Assembly: GCA_031761405.1 (NCBI GenBank)
Contig: JASEVX010000003.1
Span: 145,777,527 to 145,841,526, forward strand
Reading direction: 5' to 3'
Length of the DNA stretch: 64,000 nucleotides
Source: Serripes groenlandicus
Lineage: Eukaryota > Mollusca > Bivalvia > Cardiida > Cardiidae
Shown here piece after piece: positions 32,791-44,200 of this stretch. The first letter of the stretch is position 1. Each line of letters starts with the position of its first letter. The notes under the pieces are model-generated. The model searched no databases and was not told where the DNA came from. It saw nothing but the letters and a program-made list of their open reading frames with translations. Both the position numbers and the translations under genes were made by a program.

Positions 32791-33003
32791 ACCCTTTCCC
32801 ACATCTCTGCAGCAGACATCTTTTGAAAACATTTTGACAAAAGGAGAAATTTTCAAAAAATTATTAATTTCTCCTTTTGCCCAAAAAGTTTCAACTTTTC
32901 TCTGTAATTAATTATTATAACTTCATTTATAGAGATGTCTCATGTTTTTGCCTAAATGTTTCAATGTTATCTCCTGCAGATTTATTGTATGTGGGAAAAG
33001 GGT
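32791..33003 (+). mobile_element. MITE copy, near complete
   Basis: TA|ACCCTTTCCCACATCTCTGC, central stem aaggagaaattttcaaaaaa, right end TGTATGTGGGAAAAGGGT. Confidence 0.8.
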
Positions 33004-33127
33004 TGAGATAGTGCCCATCTCAAGAGAGCTATAAGTTTGAAAACTGATTGTGTATAACAAGAACCAACATGGATTTGATTTTTGTTTTATCATAGAAACT
33101 TAAAAGTGTAGATAAAACATCAAATAG

Positions 33128-33242
33128 CCCTTTCCCTCATACGACAATTCTGCAGCAGACGACTTTTGAACATATTTTGTCAAAAAATAGAAAATCTCTA
33201 TATAAATTGAATGGATAACCAATGACTAAAAGTGGAAAACTT
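33128..33242 (+). mobile_element. MITE left half interrupted by the 20-bp minisatellite
   Basis: gccctttccctcatacgac, ctgcagcagacgactttt and ggataaccaatgactaaaag match the MITE up to gtggaaaac. The next bases should be attgtggcaaaagg but are instead the first minisatellite unit. Confidence 0.8.
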
Positions 33243-34452
33243 ATTGCAAGGCTCCAGTCCTTATTGCAAGGCTCAAGTCCTTATTGCAAGGCTCCAGTCG
33301 TTATTGCAAGTCTCCAGTCCTTATTGCAAGGCTCCAGTCCTTATTGTAAGGCTCCAGTCCTTATTGCTAGGCTCCAGTCCTTATTGCAATGCTCCAGTTC
33401 TTATTGTTAGACTCCAGTTGTTATTGTTAGGCTCCAGTCCTTATTGCAAGGCTCCAGTCCTTATTGCAAGGCTCCAGTCCTTATTGTAAGGCTCCAGTCC
33501 TTATTGCAAGGCTCCAGTCCTTATTGCAAGGCTTCAGTTCTTATTGTTAGGCTACAGTCCATATTGCAAGGCTCCAGTCAATATTGTAAGGCTCCAGTCC
33601 TTATTGTAAGGCTCCAGTCCTTATTGCAAGGCTCCAGTCCATATTGTAAGGCTCCAGTCCTTATTGTAAGGCTCCAGTCCTTATTGCAAGGCTCAAGTCC
33701 TTATTGTAAGGCTCCAGTCCATATTGCAAGGCTCCAGTCCATATTGTAAGGCTCCAGTCCTTATTGAAAGGCTCTAATCCTTATTGCAAGGCTCCAGTCA
33801 TTATTGTAAGGCTCCAGTCCTTATTGTAAGGCTCCAGTCCTTATTGCAAGGCTCCAATTCTTATTGTAAGGCTCCAGTTCTTATTGTAAGGCACCAGTCC
33901 TTATTGTAAGGCTCCAGTCCTTATTTTAGAGCTCCAGTCCTTATTGCAAGTCTCCAGTCGTTATTGCAAGGCTCCAGTCCTTTTTGTAAGGCTCCAGTCC
34001 TTATTGTAAGGCTCCAGTCCTTATTGTAAGACTCCAGTGCTCCAGTCCTTATTGTAAGACTCCAGTGCTCCAGTCCTTATTGTAAGACTCCAGTCCTTAT
34101 TGCAATTGAGGCTCTGGACAGTCCGTATTGTAAGACTCCAGTCCTTATTGCAATTGAGGCTCTGGGCAGTCCTTATTGTAAGACTCCAGTGCTCCAGTCC
34201 TTATTGTAAGACTCCAGTCCTTATTGCAATTGAGACACTGGACAGTCCTTATTGTAAGGCTCCAGTCCTTATTGTAAGTCTCCAGTTCTTATTGTAAGGC
34301 TCCAGTCCTTACTGCAAGGCTCCAGTCCTTATTGTAAGGCTCCAGTCTTTACTGTAAGTCTCCAGTCCTTATTGTAAGGCTCCAGTCCTTACTGCAAGGC
34401 TACAGTCCTTATTGCAAGGCTCTAGTCCTTATTTCAAGGCTCCAGTCCTTAT
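33243..34452. repeat. 20-bp minisatellite, about 60 units
   Basis: Unit ttattgcaaggctccagtcc with variants in three positions (gcaagg/gtaagg, ctccag/ctcaag, cagtcc/cagttc). From about 34030 to 34260 a longer compound unit appears with gtgctccag and gcaattgaggctctgg inserts. Open frames with a short period here are artefacts. Confidence 0.95.
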
Positions 34453-34639
34453 TGCCTTAAATTTGGTTTTACCTGCAGCAGATGACTATAAATGAAAGCT
34501 TTTTGGCAGTAGGTGGAAACTAATGAAAATCATTATATAAAGAAACATATAATTATTATGGCCACCTTTCTGCATGCTTTGAAAATGTTGGTCGGTCCAT
34601 GGGTAGACCAAAAGCTTAAAATCATTTTCAATATATGTA

Positions 34640-34800
34640 ATATAAATAAATCTACAGCAGATGAGTTTGAAAAACATTTCTGTACAAACAATTGAAAATG
34701 TCTATAATGAAAGTGTAATTTGTAACAGATGAATAATACAAAAAAATGTATCATTCAATATAAAAAAATTCTCCTTTTGGTACAATGGTTTTGATTTGAT
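34640..34800 (+). mobile_element. Diverged MITE
   Basis: aaatctacagcagatgagtt, tgtctataatgaaagtg and tctccttttggtacaatgg in MITE order. No ends. Confidence 0.45.
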
Positions 34801-34977
34801 TTCTATAGATGCGTTTATAAATGTGTTAGAAAAGTAAAACCTGTTTCTATTGTACAAGATGCAGGAGATAAGCCTTTATAAAAGTTTAACATGATATTTT
34901 AGAATGTATAAAGGGATAATGGCTTTGAACATAATGCACATAGCACCTGATATGTTAGTGGTGCAAATTACCTGTAA

Positions 34978-35346
34978 ATTGCTCCTAACTCATTGCTACG
35001 AGCTAGCAAGGACAGCCTGAGAGCCGCACCATTGGAGTCGAAACTCCTCTTGGGTGGAAGGATTGCTGCTGTGACAGCTTCTGATGCTTCAGAACAGTCT
35101 CGACGCCTTTCGGCGAACGCAGCTAATGCTTTTGCGTAGGGCCAGAAACGTTCTGCGTATTCTGCGAATGTGGGTAATTCGAAAAAACCCAACCCAGCAA
35201 AGAAGCCAAAACGGGATGTAAAGGCGTTTCAGCCTACACAAACCCCTTCCAACGGTCAGAAATCGACTAGACTGAAGCGCCCCTATCAGGGTACTAAGTA
35301 TCGGCAGCCTGCTAGAATTAACACGAACCCTAAACCGCAGCCCTAG
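34978..35346 (+). pseudogene. DIRS Gag C-terminal part
   Basis: One frame reads LRAAPLESKLLLGGRIAAVT, then after an internal TAG (35137) a Lys/Gln/Pro-rich tail (KKPNPAKKPKRDVKAF, RPYQGTKYRQPARIN) ending in TAG at 35344. This resembles the basic C-terminus of DIRS Gag-like proteins. Assignment rests on position and composition. Confidence 0.5.
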
Positions 35347-37300
35347 GGATTTGCTCCTCTCTATGACAATCCCAAGGTCGGAGATTGCAGTCGGGGGCCG
35401 CCTGTCATATTTCATGGAGGAGTGGGAAAGTGTCACAGAGGTTGTTGGATCTTGTCTGTGATACAGGAAGGGTATCTGATTCCCTTCATTTTCCCCCCTC
35501 CTCTGACAAGTGTGCCGATCGACATGTCGTCACGTCATCCGGCCATGTCAGACGTGATTTCATCACTTCTGAAAAAGAATGCCATAGAGAGGGTTCTCAA
35601 CCCCAATTCTCGGGGTTTCTACAGCCGTCTTTTCCTTGTTCCGAAGAAAGACGGCGAGTGGAGACCGGTTATAGATTTATCTTCGCTAAATCTATTGATT
35701 CCGGTCGAGAAAACTCAAAATGGAATCGACCCGCTCCATCCGAGTAGCTATTCGGAAAGGCGACTGGGCGGTCTCTCTAGACCTAACAGACACCTATTAT
35801 CACATCTCGATCGCTTCCTCGTCGAGGAAATATCTTCGGTTTGTGATAGAAGGAGAAGTGTTCCAATTCAGGGCTCTTCCCTTCGGCCTCAAGTCCGCCC
35901 CTCGAGTATTTACGAAGATAATCTGTGCTGTGGGAGCCTTTCTTCGTATGAAAGGACCCCAACTTCTTCAATACTTCGACGATTGGCTTCTCCACAGGAC
36001 GGATCGTTTACTTCTAATTCACGATCTATCCCTAGCCTGGCGGACCATTCTGCGATTGGGTTTAATACCCAACACGCAGAAGTCGGAATTAATTCCGTCA
36101 AAGAGGTTCACGTTCGTGGGTATGACGTTTCTCACCGACCTAGAGGTAATTCGAGTACCTTCGGACAGAGTCGATTCTCTGTTACAGAAAATCGGTCTCA
36201 CACTGGAACAGGCTGCGGTAACAGCCCGATCCATGCTGGCACTTCTGGGTTCCCTGAGTGCAGCAGCCGACCTAGTCTTTCTAGGAAGGCTCCACATGCG
36301 ACCCCTTCAGTTTCTTTTTCTGTCCCGGTGGCGTCCGTCTGTGGACTCACTGGAACAGGAGATAGCTTTGACGGATTTCTTCAAGTCCCACCTTCGGTGG
36401 TGGCTGATCCGTTAATCTATCAACAAGGGGTACCCTTACTCACACCGCCTCCGTATCTGTACCTATTTACAGATGCCAGTGCTGCGGGTTGGGGAGCTCA
36501 TTTAGAGCCACAGGGCCTAACAGTCCAGGGCATGTGGACAGCGGAGGAGAAGTGTTTTCACATAAACAACTTGGACCTGAGGGCAGTCCTGCTAGCCCTC
36601 GATCAGTTCTCTGCCTCCGTTGCGAACAGAACTGTTTTGTTGTCGACGGACAACACTACTGTTGTGTATTACATTTGCAGGCAAGGAGGAACGCACTCCT
36701 ATCTTCTCTTTTTAGAGACGTGGAAGTTACTCCTTTGGTGCCAGGCGACGTCGTTAGTACTGCTAGTAAAACACGTCCCAGGTCATCTGAATGTCTTAGC
36801 AGACAGTCTATCCCGCCAAAACAAAATTCTTCCTGCGGAATGGACACTGAACCAGAGTGTGTTGAACTCATTGTTCATGCGAATCGGGACGCCCCTGGTG
36901 GATCTTTTCGACACCAGAGTCAATCATCGGCTGCCACTCTATGTATCTCCGATGTACGATCCTGCAGCTTGGGCAGTGGACGCACTGACCCTCGATTGGA
37001 ACCTCCTGTTCGGGTATGCATTTCCCCCGTTCATACTGGTTCCGATTGTGCTTCAAAAAGTTCTTCGCTCGCAACAGTGCAAAATACTGTTGATAGCACC
37101 CTGTTGGCCCCAGAGGTCGAGGTTCAGCGACCTCCTGGCCTGTCTCTCGGCAAATCCACTACGACTTCCTATTCGAGAAGACGTACTGTTTATGCAACCA
37201 GGTCGGCGTCTTCATCCCAACCTGGCAATGCTACATCTTCACGCTTGGACATTATCAAGCGTTCTGTCCGAGAGAGAAACTTTTCTCAGAAAGTTGCCTC
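35347..37300 (+). pseudogene. DIRS reverse transcriptase and RNase H, frameshifted
   Basis: Starts with GGRLSYFMEEWESVTE, shifts frame near 35440 (EGYLIPF), and carries LFLVPKKDGEWRPVIDLSSL. It shifts near 35715 into KGDWAVSLDLTDTYYHI, FRALPFGLKSAPRVFT and the catalytic YFDDWL (about 35972). It shifts again near 36410 into YLFTDASAAGWGAH, LLSTDNTTVVYYI and VPGHLNVLADSLSRQN of RNase H. The motifs and spacing are those of DIRS Pol. Confidence 0.85.
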
Positions 37301-38298
37301 TCATATCGCAGAATCAAGACGATCCACTAGAATCGTTTATGATTCCAAGTGGAAAGTTTTCTCAGATTGGTGGGGTACAAGGTCGATCAATCCGGAGTGT
37401 CCCTCTGTAACTCGGATTGCCGATGTCCTTCTTTTTCTCTTCGAAGAAAAACAGCTGGCAGTTAGTACGGTAAAGGGCTACCGTTCTATGTTATCGAATA
37501 CGTTTAAGTTCATTGGGGGAGAGAGTATCGGTTCAAATCCTTTTCTCCCTTACACGATCTTTCGAAATAGAAAAACCTGTTTGTAGGAGTTTAACTCCAA
37601 AATGGGATTTATCTTGCGTCCTCTGGTCGCTTACTAGAGCTCCATACGAACCTCTGGGATCGGCGTCTTTAAAGTTCCTACCTTTTAAAACCGTCTTTTT
37701 GTTAGCTTTCGCTACAGCTCGTCGAAGGAGCGAATTACATGCTCTTTCGGTAGAAGCAGGGCATATCAGATTCAGGGAATCTGATGGCTCTTTTACTCTA
37801 CTCTGTCAACCGGGATTACTGGCTAAAAACCAGTCACCTTCAGTTCTACCTTCTCCGATCACAGTTCCCATCCTCTCGGCAACCTGTGGTCCTTCGGACT
37901 CCGATAGAACCCTTTGTCCCGTTAGGGCTCTTAAGCATTATCTTAAGAGAGTTGAAGGGACTAGAGATCGGAGAAAGAGGTTATTTCTTCCTCTTATAGG
38001 TTGTAAAGATATTTCAGCGGCATCTATTTCCCGCTGGATATCTATTACTATTAAATTAGCTTATAAAGACCTTTCAAGTCGAGATCTCTCGCTTCCGCGG
38101 ATTCGTCCTCACGAAATTAGAGCTCTCTCGACAAGTTGGGCGTTTTCTAATAATATTCCTCTTGAAGAGATTCTTCAAGCGGCGGTGTGGAAAACGCAAT
38201 CAACTTGTTCGTCTTTTTATTTACATTCGATGGCTAGTCAGACAGAGAACTTATTCTCTCTGGGTCCCCTAGTGGCTTCTCAGCGAATTGTTCGCTAA
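37210..38298 (+). pseudogene. DIRS tyrosine recombinase, one frameshift
   Basis: The N-terminal helical domain is in one frame (VYDSKWKVFSDWW, STVKGYRSMLSNTFKF), then near 37550 the frame changes. The catalytic domain follows with ATARRRSELHAL (first Arg), RPHEIRALSTSWAF (His-x-x-Arg), and the nucleophile Tyr in SSFYLHSM (about 38218). The set R..HxxR..Y is complete. This enzyme replaces integrase in DIRS elements and joins a circular DNA intermediate. Confidence 0.85.
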
Positions 38299-38489
38299 TT
38301 TACATAATCCAACACATAAATAAAGTGAATACTGATTGAACCTGTCTTCAATCCCCACTTCCACTTTATACAACCGTTGGAATCAAGTATGTTTGTTCTT
38401 AAAAATATGGAATAATATACTACAACGTACCTGGAACTACAGTAAGTATTGGTCGAACCTCCCATCCTATGCTACAAAGTCATCAGGTA

Positions 38490-38826
38490 TTAAATAACTG
38501 GTAATGTATTTTTGATATAAAAATGAAGTTTTTTAAAGAAAACATATTTTTATTAGAAAATACTTACCAGTCATTTATAGAGTACCACCTCCCAACCCCG
38601 CGTCGTCACCAACACTTAACGGTGAATGAAAAGTGATATTCTTATCACGTGCGCGCCCGTACTTCCGGGCGGCCTTGTATGTCACGTATACGTGAGGGAT
38701 ACGCTTTGCGTGGGCTTTTTATTCTGGATAATTAAGGTGTATAGAGATGATATATCGGGTATTAAATGACTGGTAAGTATTGTCTAATAAAAATATGTTT
38801 TACTTTAAAAAAAACTTCATTTTTAG
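38490..38826. repeat. Inverted repeats at the DIRS 3' end
   Basis: 38518-38579 (aaaatgaagttttttaaaga .. taccagtcattta) is the reverse complement of 38763-38824 (taaatgactggtaagtatt .. aacttcattttt). A direct partial copy of the second arm (tattaaataactggtaa) lies at 38489. Such complementary terminal sequences are expected of DIRS elements, though the left terminal repeat was not found. Confidence 0.7.
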
Positions 38827-38854
38827 AAATTTTCTGTAATTTTGACTTGATTAT

Positions 38855-38901
38855 TTAAAAGTCGTCTGCTGCAGATTTATTGCATGCTGGTATAAGGGTT
38901 A
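38855..38901 (+). mobile_element. MITE right-end fragment
   Basis: aagtcgtctgctgcagattt to tataagggt|ta. Confidence 0.6.
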
Positions 38902-39131
38902 AACATATTATTCTAATTAGGGGGATTCTAAAATCACAATATATACATGTATCACTTTTCAGAAAATGTCAGGGGTTTATTAATTTGTGAAAGGATGAAG
39001 ACTTGTTTGGTACTTGTGACACAGACACTAAATTTACCATGCAATTAATGTCATCCAGTCTCTTGAAACTGTAATATAAATTCAGCTAGGTTGAGATAGA
39101 AAATTGAAAAGGTTCAAGTTTTGTCTTGTTA

Positions 39132-39354
39132 ACCTTTCCCACATAGACGCTTTCTAACGCCTCTGCAGCAGACGACTTCTTGAAAACATTGTGACAAAAG
39201 AAGAAATTGCTCATGATGAGCAATTACTCCTTTTGCCACAATGTTTTCAACTCTATTTAACAATTAAACTCTCATTTATGGAGATTTAATTTATATTTGT
39301 AAATATGTTTTAAGTCGTCTGGTACAGAATTGTTGTATGTCAACTTGGAAAGGG
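39132..39354 (+). mobile_element. MITE copy, near complete
   Basis: TTA|ACCTTTCCCACATAGACGC, central stem gaaattgctcatgatgagca, right end cttggaaaggg. Confidence 0.8.
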
Positions 39355-40052
39355 ATATTTAAACTCCTTACCACAGTACCTGTATACTAATTATTACAAC
39401 TTCAAAAGCTTTTGTTACCCACTTTTTTGCATTGGAAATTTATTACCATTTGGCTTTCAATATTGTATAAACTTGTAAGTGCAAATTTAAGTTATAATGT
39501 ATAGTTCTGCATGTGATAGATTTATATGAATCTTGGCTTTTCCTGGATAGGTTTTAGTTTTCGTGCCATCTGTCTGTCTGTCTGTCTGTCTGTTGGTCAT
39601 GCGTTTAGATACTGACCTTGCAAGTGCCACATGACTTCCTTTGAAAACTCTTTAATTGTTAAGAGTTATAATTGCAGTTCAATTTCAACGATTTATTTTA
39701 TTTATGGCAAGTAACCACTGTTCCTTCAATAATTGACCCAATAAAATATTACCGTATATTTTAACTAATTGAATTTTGATAGGGAGAAAAGCAAACAAAC
39801 TTTTATAGCTTAAGTATTTAGCAAATATGATTCAAAATTACTTTCACAAACATTTTCAATGGGCCTTCACTGAGATAAGGAGAACAGCAAATCTTTTTTC
39901 TAAAATATTTCATTTTATTTGGTATTTTCCTTGTTGAACACAAATATTTAATTATGTTTTGAAAATAAATTCCGCGAATTTTGAACCTACTCCAAAATGA
40001 AAGTCTGACATATAATTGCTAGGCCATTTAACTTGTTACTAATACCTACCTA
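39355..40052. other. AT-rich region, no gene seen
   Basis: Contains a short (CTGT)n run at about 39570-39592. Nothing else supported. Confidence 0.5.
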
Positions 40053-40228
40053 ACCCTTTCCCACATACAACAAATATGCAGCAGACAACTTTGAGAACAT
40101 CTAAGCAAAAACATTGAAAATCTCTATATTATGAAGTGCAAATTATTGAATAGATTTTAAAATGTTGTGACTAAAAGAGAAAATGCATATTATGAGATCT
40201 CAGCTTTATCTTTTTCCCCTTTTGTTTA
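40053..40228 (+). mobile_element. MITE copy, right part lost
   Basis: TA|ACCCTTTCCCACATACAAC, gcagcagacaactttgag, ctctatattatgaagtg; ends after the centre. Confidence 0.7.
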
Positions 40229-40480
40229 GAAGCGTATTGCAGATATAAACCTTTTAGAGCTTTCCTTTGGAAGGCAGGTCCTCACTTGTGGACTGATAAG
40301 GCAAGATAAACTAGAACTTGACCCCAGCCTGTATGGTCACTGGGACAGACAGCAAGATAACTGAGATATAAAACAGAACATTTCCTTTGCCATAAAATAC
40401 TGAATGTTCGCCTGGCACATGCCTGTTGTAGTTTTAATTGTTATTTGTTCCAATGTGAAGAATTTGAACTCATTTCTATT

Positions 40481-40605
40481 CCCAAAGTCCACCGTTTGAA
40501 ACCTGTAGAATCATTTCTTTTTTCCAGAGGTCCACGGTTTGAAACCTGTAGAATCATTTCTTTTCCAGAGGTCCAAGATCTGAAACCTGTAGAACATAAC
40601 CAGGA
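40481..40605. repeat. About 42-bp tandem repeat, three units
   Basis: Each unit has agtccac/aggtcca, then gtttgaaacctgtagaatca and tttcttttcc. Confidence 0.8.
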
Positions 40606-40703
40606 CTACTGGATTGAATATTATCTGTTGGCACTAGAATTCTATTGGTCTCCATAAAGCAATTTTTACAATTAAATGGCCATTTTGGGCAAAAGTCTTT
40701 TTA

Positions 40704-40795
40704 ACCCTTTCCCACATACAGACACTTTCTGACGCATCTGTAGCAGACGGCTCTTGACTGAATAATGAGCAATTTCTCCTATAGTCATAATGTGA
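40704..40795 (+). mobile_element. MITE, left part
   Basis: TTA|ACCCTTTCCCACATACAGAC, tagcagacggctcttg, then a shortened centre. Confidence 0.65.
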
Positions 40796-41077
40796 AAAAA
40801 TTAAACAAGCAATCTAAAAAGGTCAATAATTAATTAAACCTGACATGTCAAAAGTCAATGTCAGATCAGTGAAATAAAACAAATTGACCTTTGATACGAA
40901 GGCTCAGAAAATTTACTTTTCAATTTAATTTGAAATAACTTCATTATAACATGAATCAATTAAGCCAGTTGTGTTTTCCAGTCTGCACAGCTTAATCTCT
41001 TTCCAACATGTGACACATCTTGACCCAGGAAGTTTTCATTTATAGAGCTTTTCAATAAATTTTACTTAGATGTCTTC

Positions 41078-41255
41078 CCTTTCACTCATTAGACAATGCT
41101 GCAGAGCGACGACTTTGAACGTATTTTGTCAAAACATAGAAAATCTCCATAATTGAATGGATAACCTATGACTAAAAGTGGAAAACATTGTGGCAAAAGG
41201 AGAAATTGCACGTTTCGTGCAATTTCTTCTTTTGTCACTGATATTTCACTTGTAT
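41078..41255 (+). mobile_element. MITE, right end lost near the LINE tail
   Basis: ccctttcactcattagacaa, gagcgacgactttgaacgt, gagaaattgcacgtttcg and cttttgtcact; stops shortly before the poly(T) at 41283. Confidence 0.65.
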
Positions 41256-41282
41256 GCATTATGTGCTGCACTTTAAGACTCT

Positions 41283-44200
41283 CTTTTTTTTTTTTTTTAG
41301 TTTAAACATATTTAATTCTCATATATTTTTACATAGTAGGTTACATCAAGAAATATACAATGGAGAAATGGATTGGACCGAAAGCTCATAGCTTATTGAA
41401 GGTCCTCTCCAATAAAGATAAATTTACAGGAAGCACGGTGAATATTTAACATGTGCAGAAAATATCAGCTTACTTAAGCTTTGTAATTTATAATACAAGA
41501 AACAGATACATAAAAGAGAGTGGAGAGAGAGAGCAAGGAAGGAGAAAGAGGAAGAAAGAGATAGATGTAAAGAGAGCAGAAATAGACAAAGGAGGGTGGT
41601 GCGCGTATGGGAGTCTAGTTAATGTATATATGTCGATTATCCATACCGAATAAAATATAACATAAAAAGATACTTAAAAAGTTGCAAGTTAACAAAAAAG
41701 CAATTAAGGAAAAGGGTGAATTATCGTGAGCTAAACCTTTTGGTTCCGATTATAAATTGTTGGACTGATTCAAAAATAGCATTATTTTCTTCGATTGGTG
41801 AGTTTGGATTTCCGTATAACAACGTATCAAGCCTAATGTTTTGAGGAAGTTCTCTTAGCATGCCATGTCTCCTATCGTTATAGCGGGGACATTCAAGTAG
41901 GTAATGTAATGTATTTTCAATTTGTCCACATGCACAAAGGGGAGAATCAACAATATTCCTGAGAAAAAGATGATGGTTGAGTCCACTACATTGTGTTCTT
42001 AATCGGGTATGTAATACCTGAGAATACCTATCCCCAAGGTAATAATATAGAGGTGGTTTCCTATTTTCTTTATTTAATAATAGTTTAAAAGATCTTACTG
42101 ATTCAGCATTTTGTATTTCGGGAGACAATGTATTCCATTCTCTTATTGATGATGGAAGAAACGAATTATAGTATAGTGTTGTTCTAGAGTGGATTGTTTG
42201 TAAGTCATTAGAGTTTCTTAGGGAATATTGAGAATTTTGACCTACCATAGTTGGGACTTTATTAGATAAATATGCTGGAGTTAGATTGTTTTTCATTTTA
42301 TACAACATGATCAACTTGTGTTTAGTTCTTCTATTTTCTAAAGATTCCCACCTCACTTCATTGTAAAGATCACAAATTGAAATAAGTTTAGTAGCTCCGG
42401 AAACAATTCTCGCTCCTTCATGTTGTATCTTTTCTAATCTATCCTTATCGTTTTGATTACAGTTATCCCAAACAACATCTGCATATTCCAAAATAGGTCT
42501 TATGAAAGAAAAGTAAATAATTTCAAGGGAGTTTCTATCCAAAACAAATTTTAATTTTCTCATTATGTTGATTCTTTTCCAAGCTTTAGCCGCTACATAA
42601 TCAATATGTTCGTGCCACGTGCAATCAGAAGCAAAATTAAGACCTAGATGTTTATGTATATTAACTTCTTTTATTGGCTGGGTACGCATATATAAGGGAT
42701 CGTGTGCATTTCTGTTAAGTTTGCGCGAGAAGAGAAGAGTTTCAGATTTGGAGGGATTAAAATTAACTAGCCATGTATCAGCCCAATCGGATATTTTAAC
42801 TATATCAGTCAATAGATTGGAAGTTGCTACTTGCGGATTTTGTACTATAACATACAGACTAGTATCATCAGCAAAAAGACGGATACTGCTGTTTATTTCC
42901 GATGTAATATCATTTATAAAGATTAAAAACAGAAGAGGACCAAGTATCGAACCTTGGGGTACCCCAGAATCAATAGCTGCCCAGTCCGATTCGACTCCAG
43001 GAAGTACAACACGTTGCCTACGGTTAGATAAATAACTTTTGAACCAAGAGTAGAGTGATTCTGTAATACCAGCGCTTTGAAGCTTATGGAGAAGTCCCTT
43101 ATGCCACACCTTATCAAACGCTTTACTTATATCGAAAAATACAGTTCGGACCTCCAAACCATCGTCCAGAGCTTTACAAAAAGTATCATACAAGAAGGTC
43201 AGTTGGTTTACTGTGGAATCACCTGGAACAAAACCTGACTGTGCGCTAGTGAGGAAGTGTATATCTTGGAGATGGTTAAAAACATGTTTAAAGATTAGGC
43301 GTTCAAACACCTTTTCAATGGTATTGAGAAGTGAGATAGGTCTATAATTGTTAGGTTTAGTATTATCACCACTTTTAAAAACAGCGGTTACGTGCGCCTC
43401 CTTCCAACAGTCTGGCACAATTTTACAAGATAGAGACTTATTGAAAAGTGCACATAATGGCCCAGAAAGTTCGATAGAAGCCTCACGCAACATTGTATTA
43501 CTTATACCATCTGGACCAGATGCTTTCCCAATTGGCACATTTTTGAGAATATCAACTACTTCTGGGGTTGTTAAAACTATAGAGTCGATTACTTTGTCAG
43601 GGATAAGTAGTTCTGGCACATTCTTGCCGAGATCATTTAAACAGTTTTGTGATCTAAAATAATCATTTAATACATTAGCCTTTTCCATATCATTATTTGA
43701 TAATCTATTTAATTCCTCATTATAAAGTGGTGGAATGTTTTGTTTATTGGTTTTTGATATAAACTTTTTCAGTGTTTTCCACCAATCATTTTGACTAAGG
43801 TTATTTTGCTTATCTTTTAATTTTCTTGCAAGGTTTTTAAAATAATTTGCTTTAGCTTCACGTAGGTCAGAGACTATCTCATTTCTTAATTGTTTGAAAG
43901 AATACCAATCATGATCATACTTAGTTATCTTTGCTTTTTTGTATGCGCGTTTTCTTTGTTTGATTTTATGTTTAATACCACTATGTATCCAAGGGATGTC
44001 GTCAGGGTTTACAACTACAACTTTGTTTGGAATGTTTCGATTTGCTATCTCGAACAAGCAATTTGAAAATTTAGATGCATGATCATGAATGTTATTCATT
44101 TCAAGTTCTTCCCAGTTAAAATTTCTAATATCAGCGCGAAAACTTCCGAAATTAGCTTGGTCATATTTCCACACCCTACGTTTAAATGATTTCCGCTTGT

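Larger units (their letters stand above)
34978..38830 (+). mobile_element. DIRS-type tyrosine-recombinase retroelement, 5' truncated and decayed
   Basis: Contains a Gag 3' end, RT, RNase H and a tyrosine recombinase followed by a hairpin-rich 3' region, in DIRS order. Base composition is clearly more GC-rich than the flanks. Stops and at least four frameshifts break it, so it is inactive. Confidence 0.85.

Noticed and set aside
33222..33749. Open frames reading LLQGSSPYCKAPV-like repeats
   Set aside because: Period follows the 20-bp unit read in three successive frames; no start context or homology.
33243..34452. CRISPR array
   Set aside because: Units are contiguous with no unique spacers, and the genome is eukaryotic. 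The 40-bp and 52-bp arrays were rejected for the same reason.
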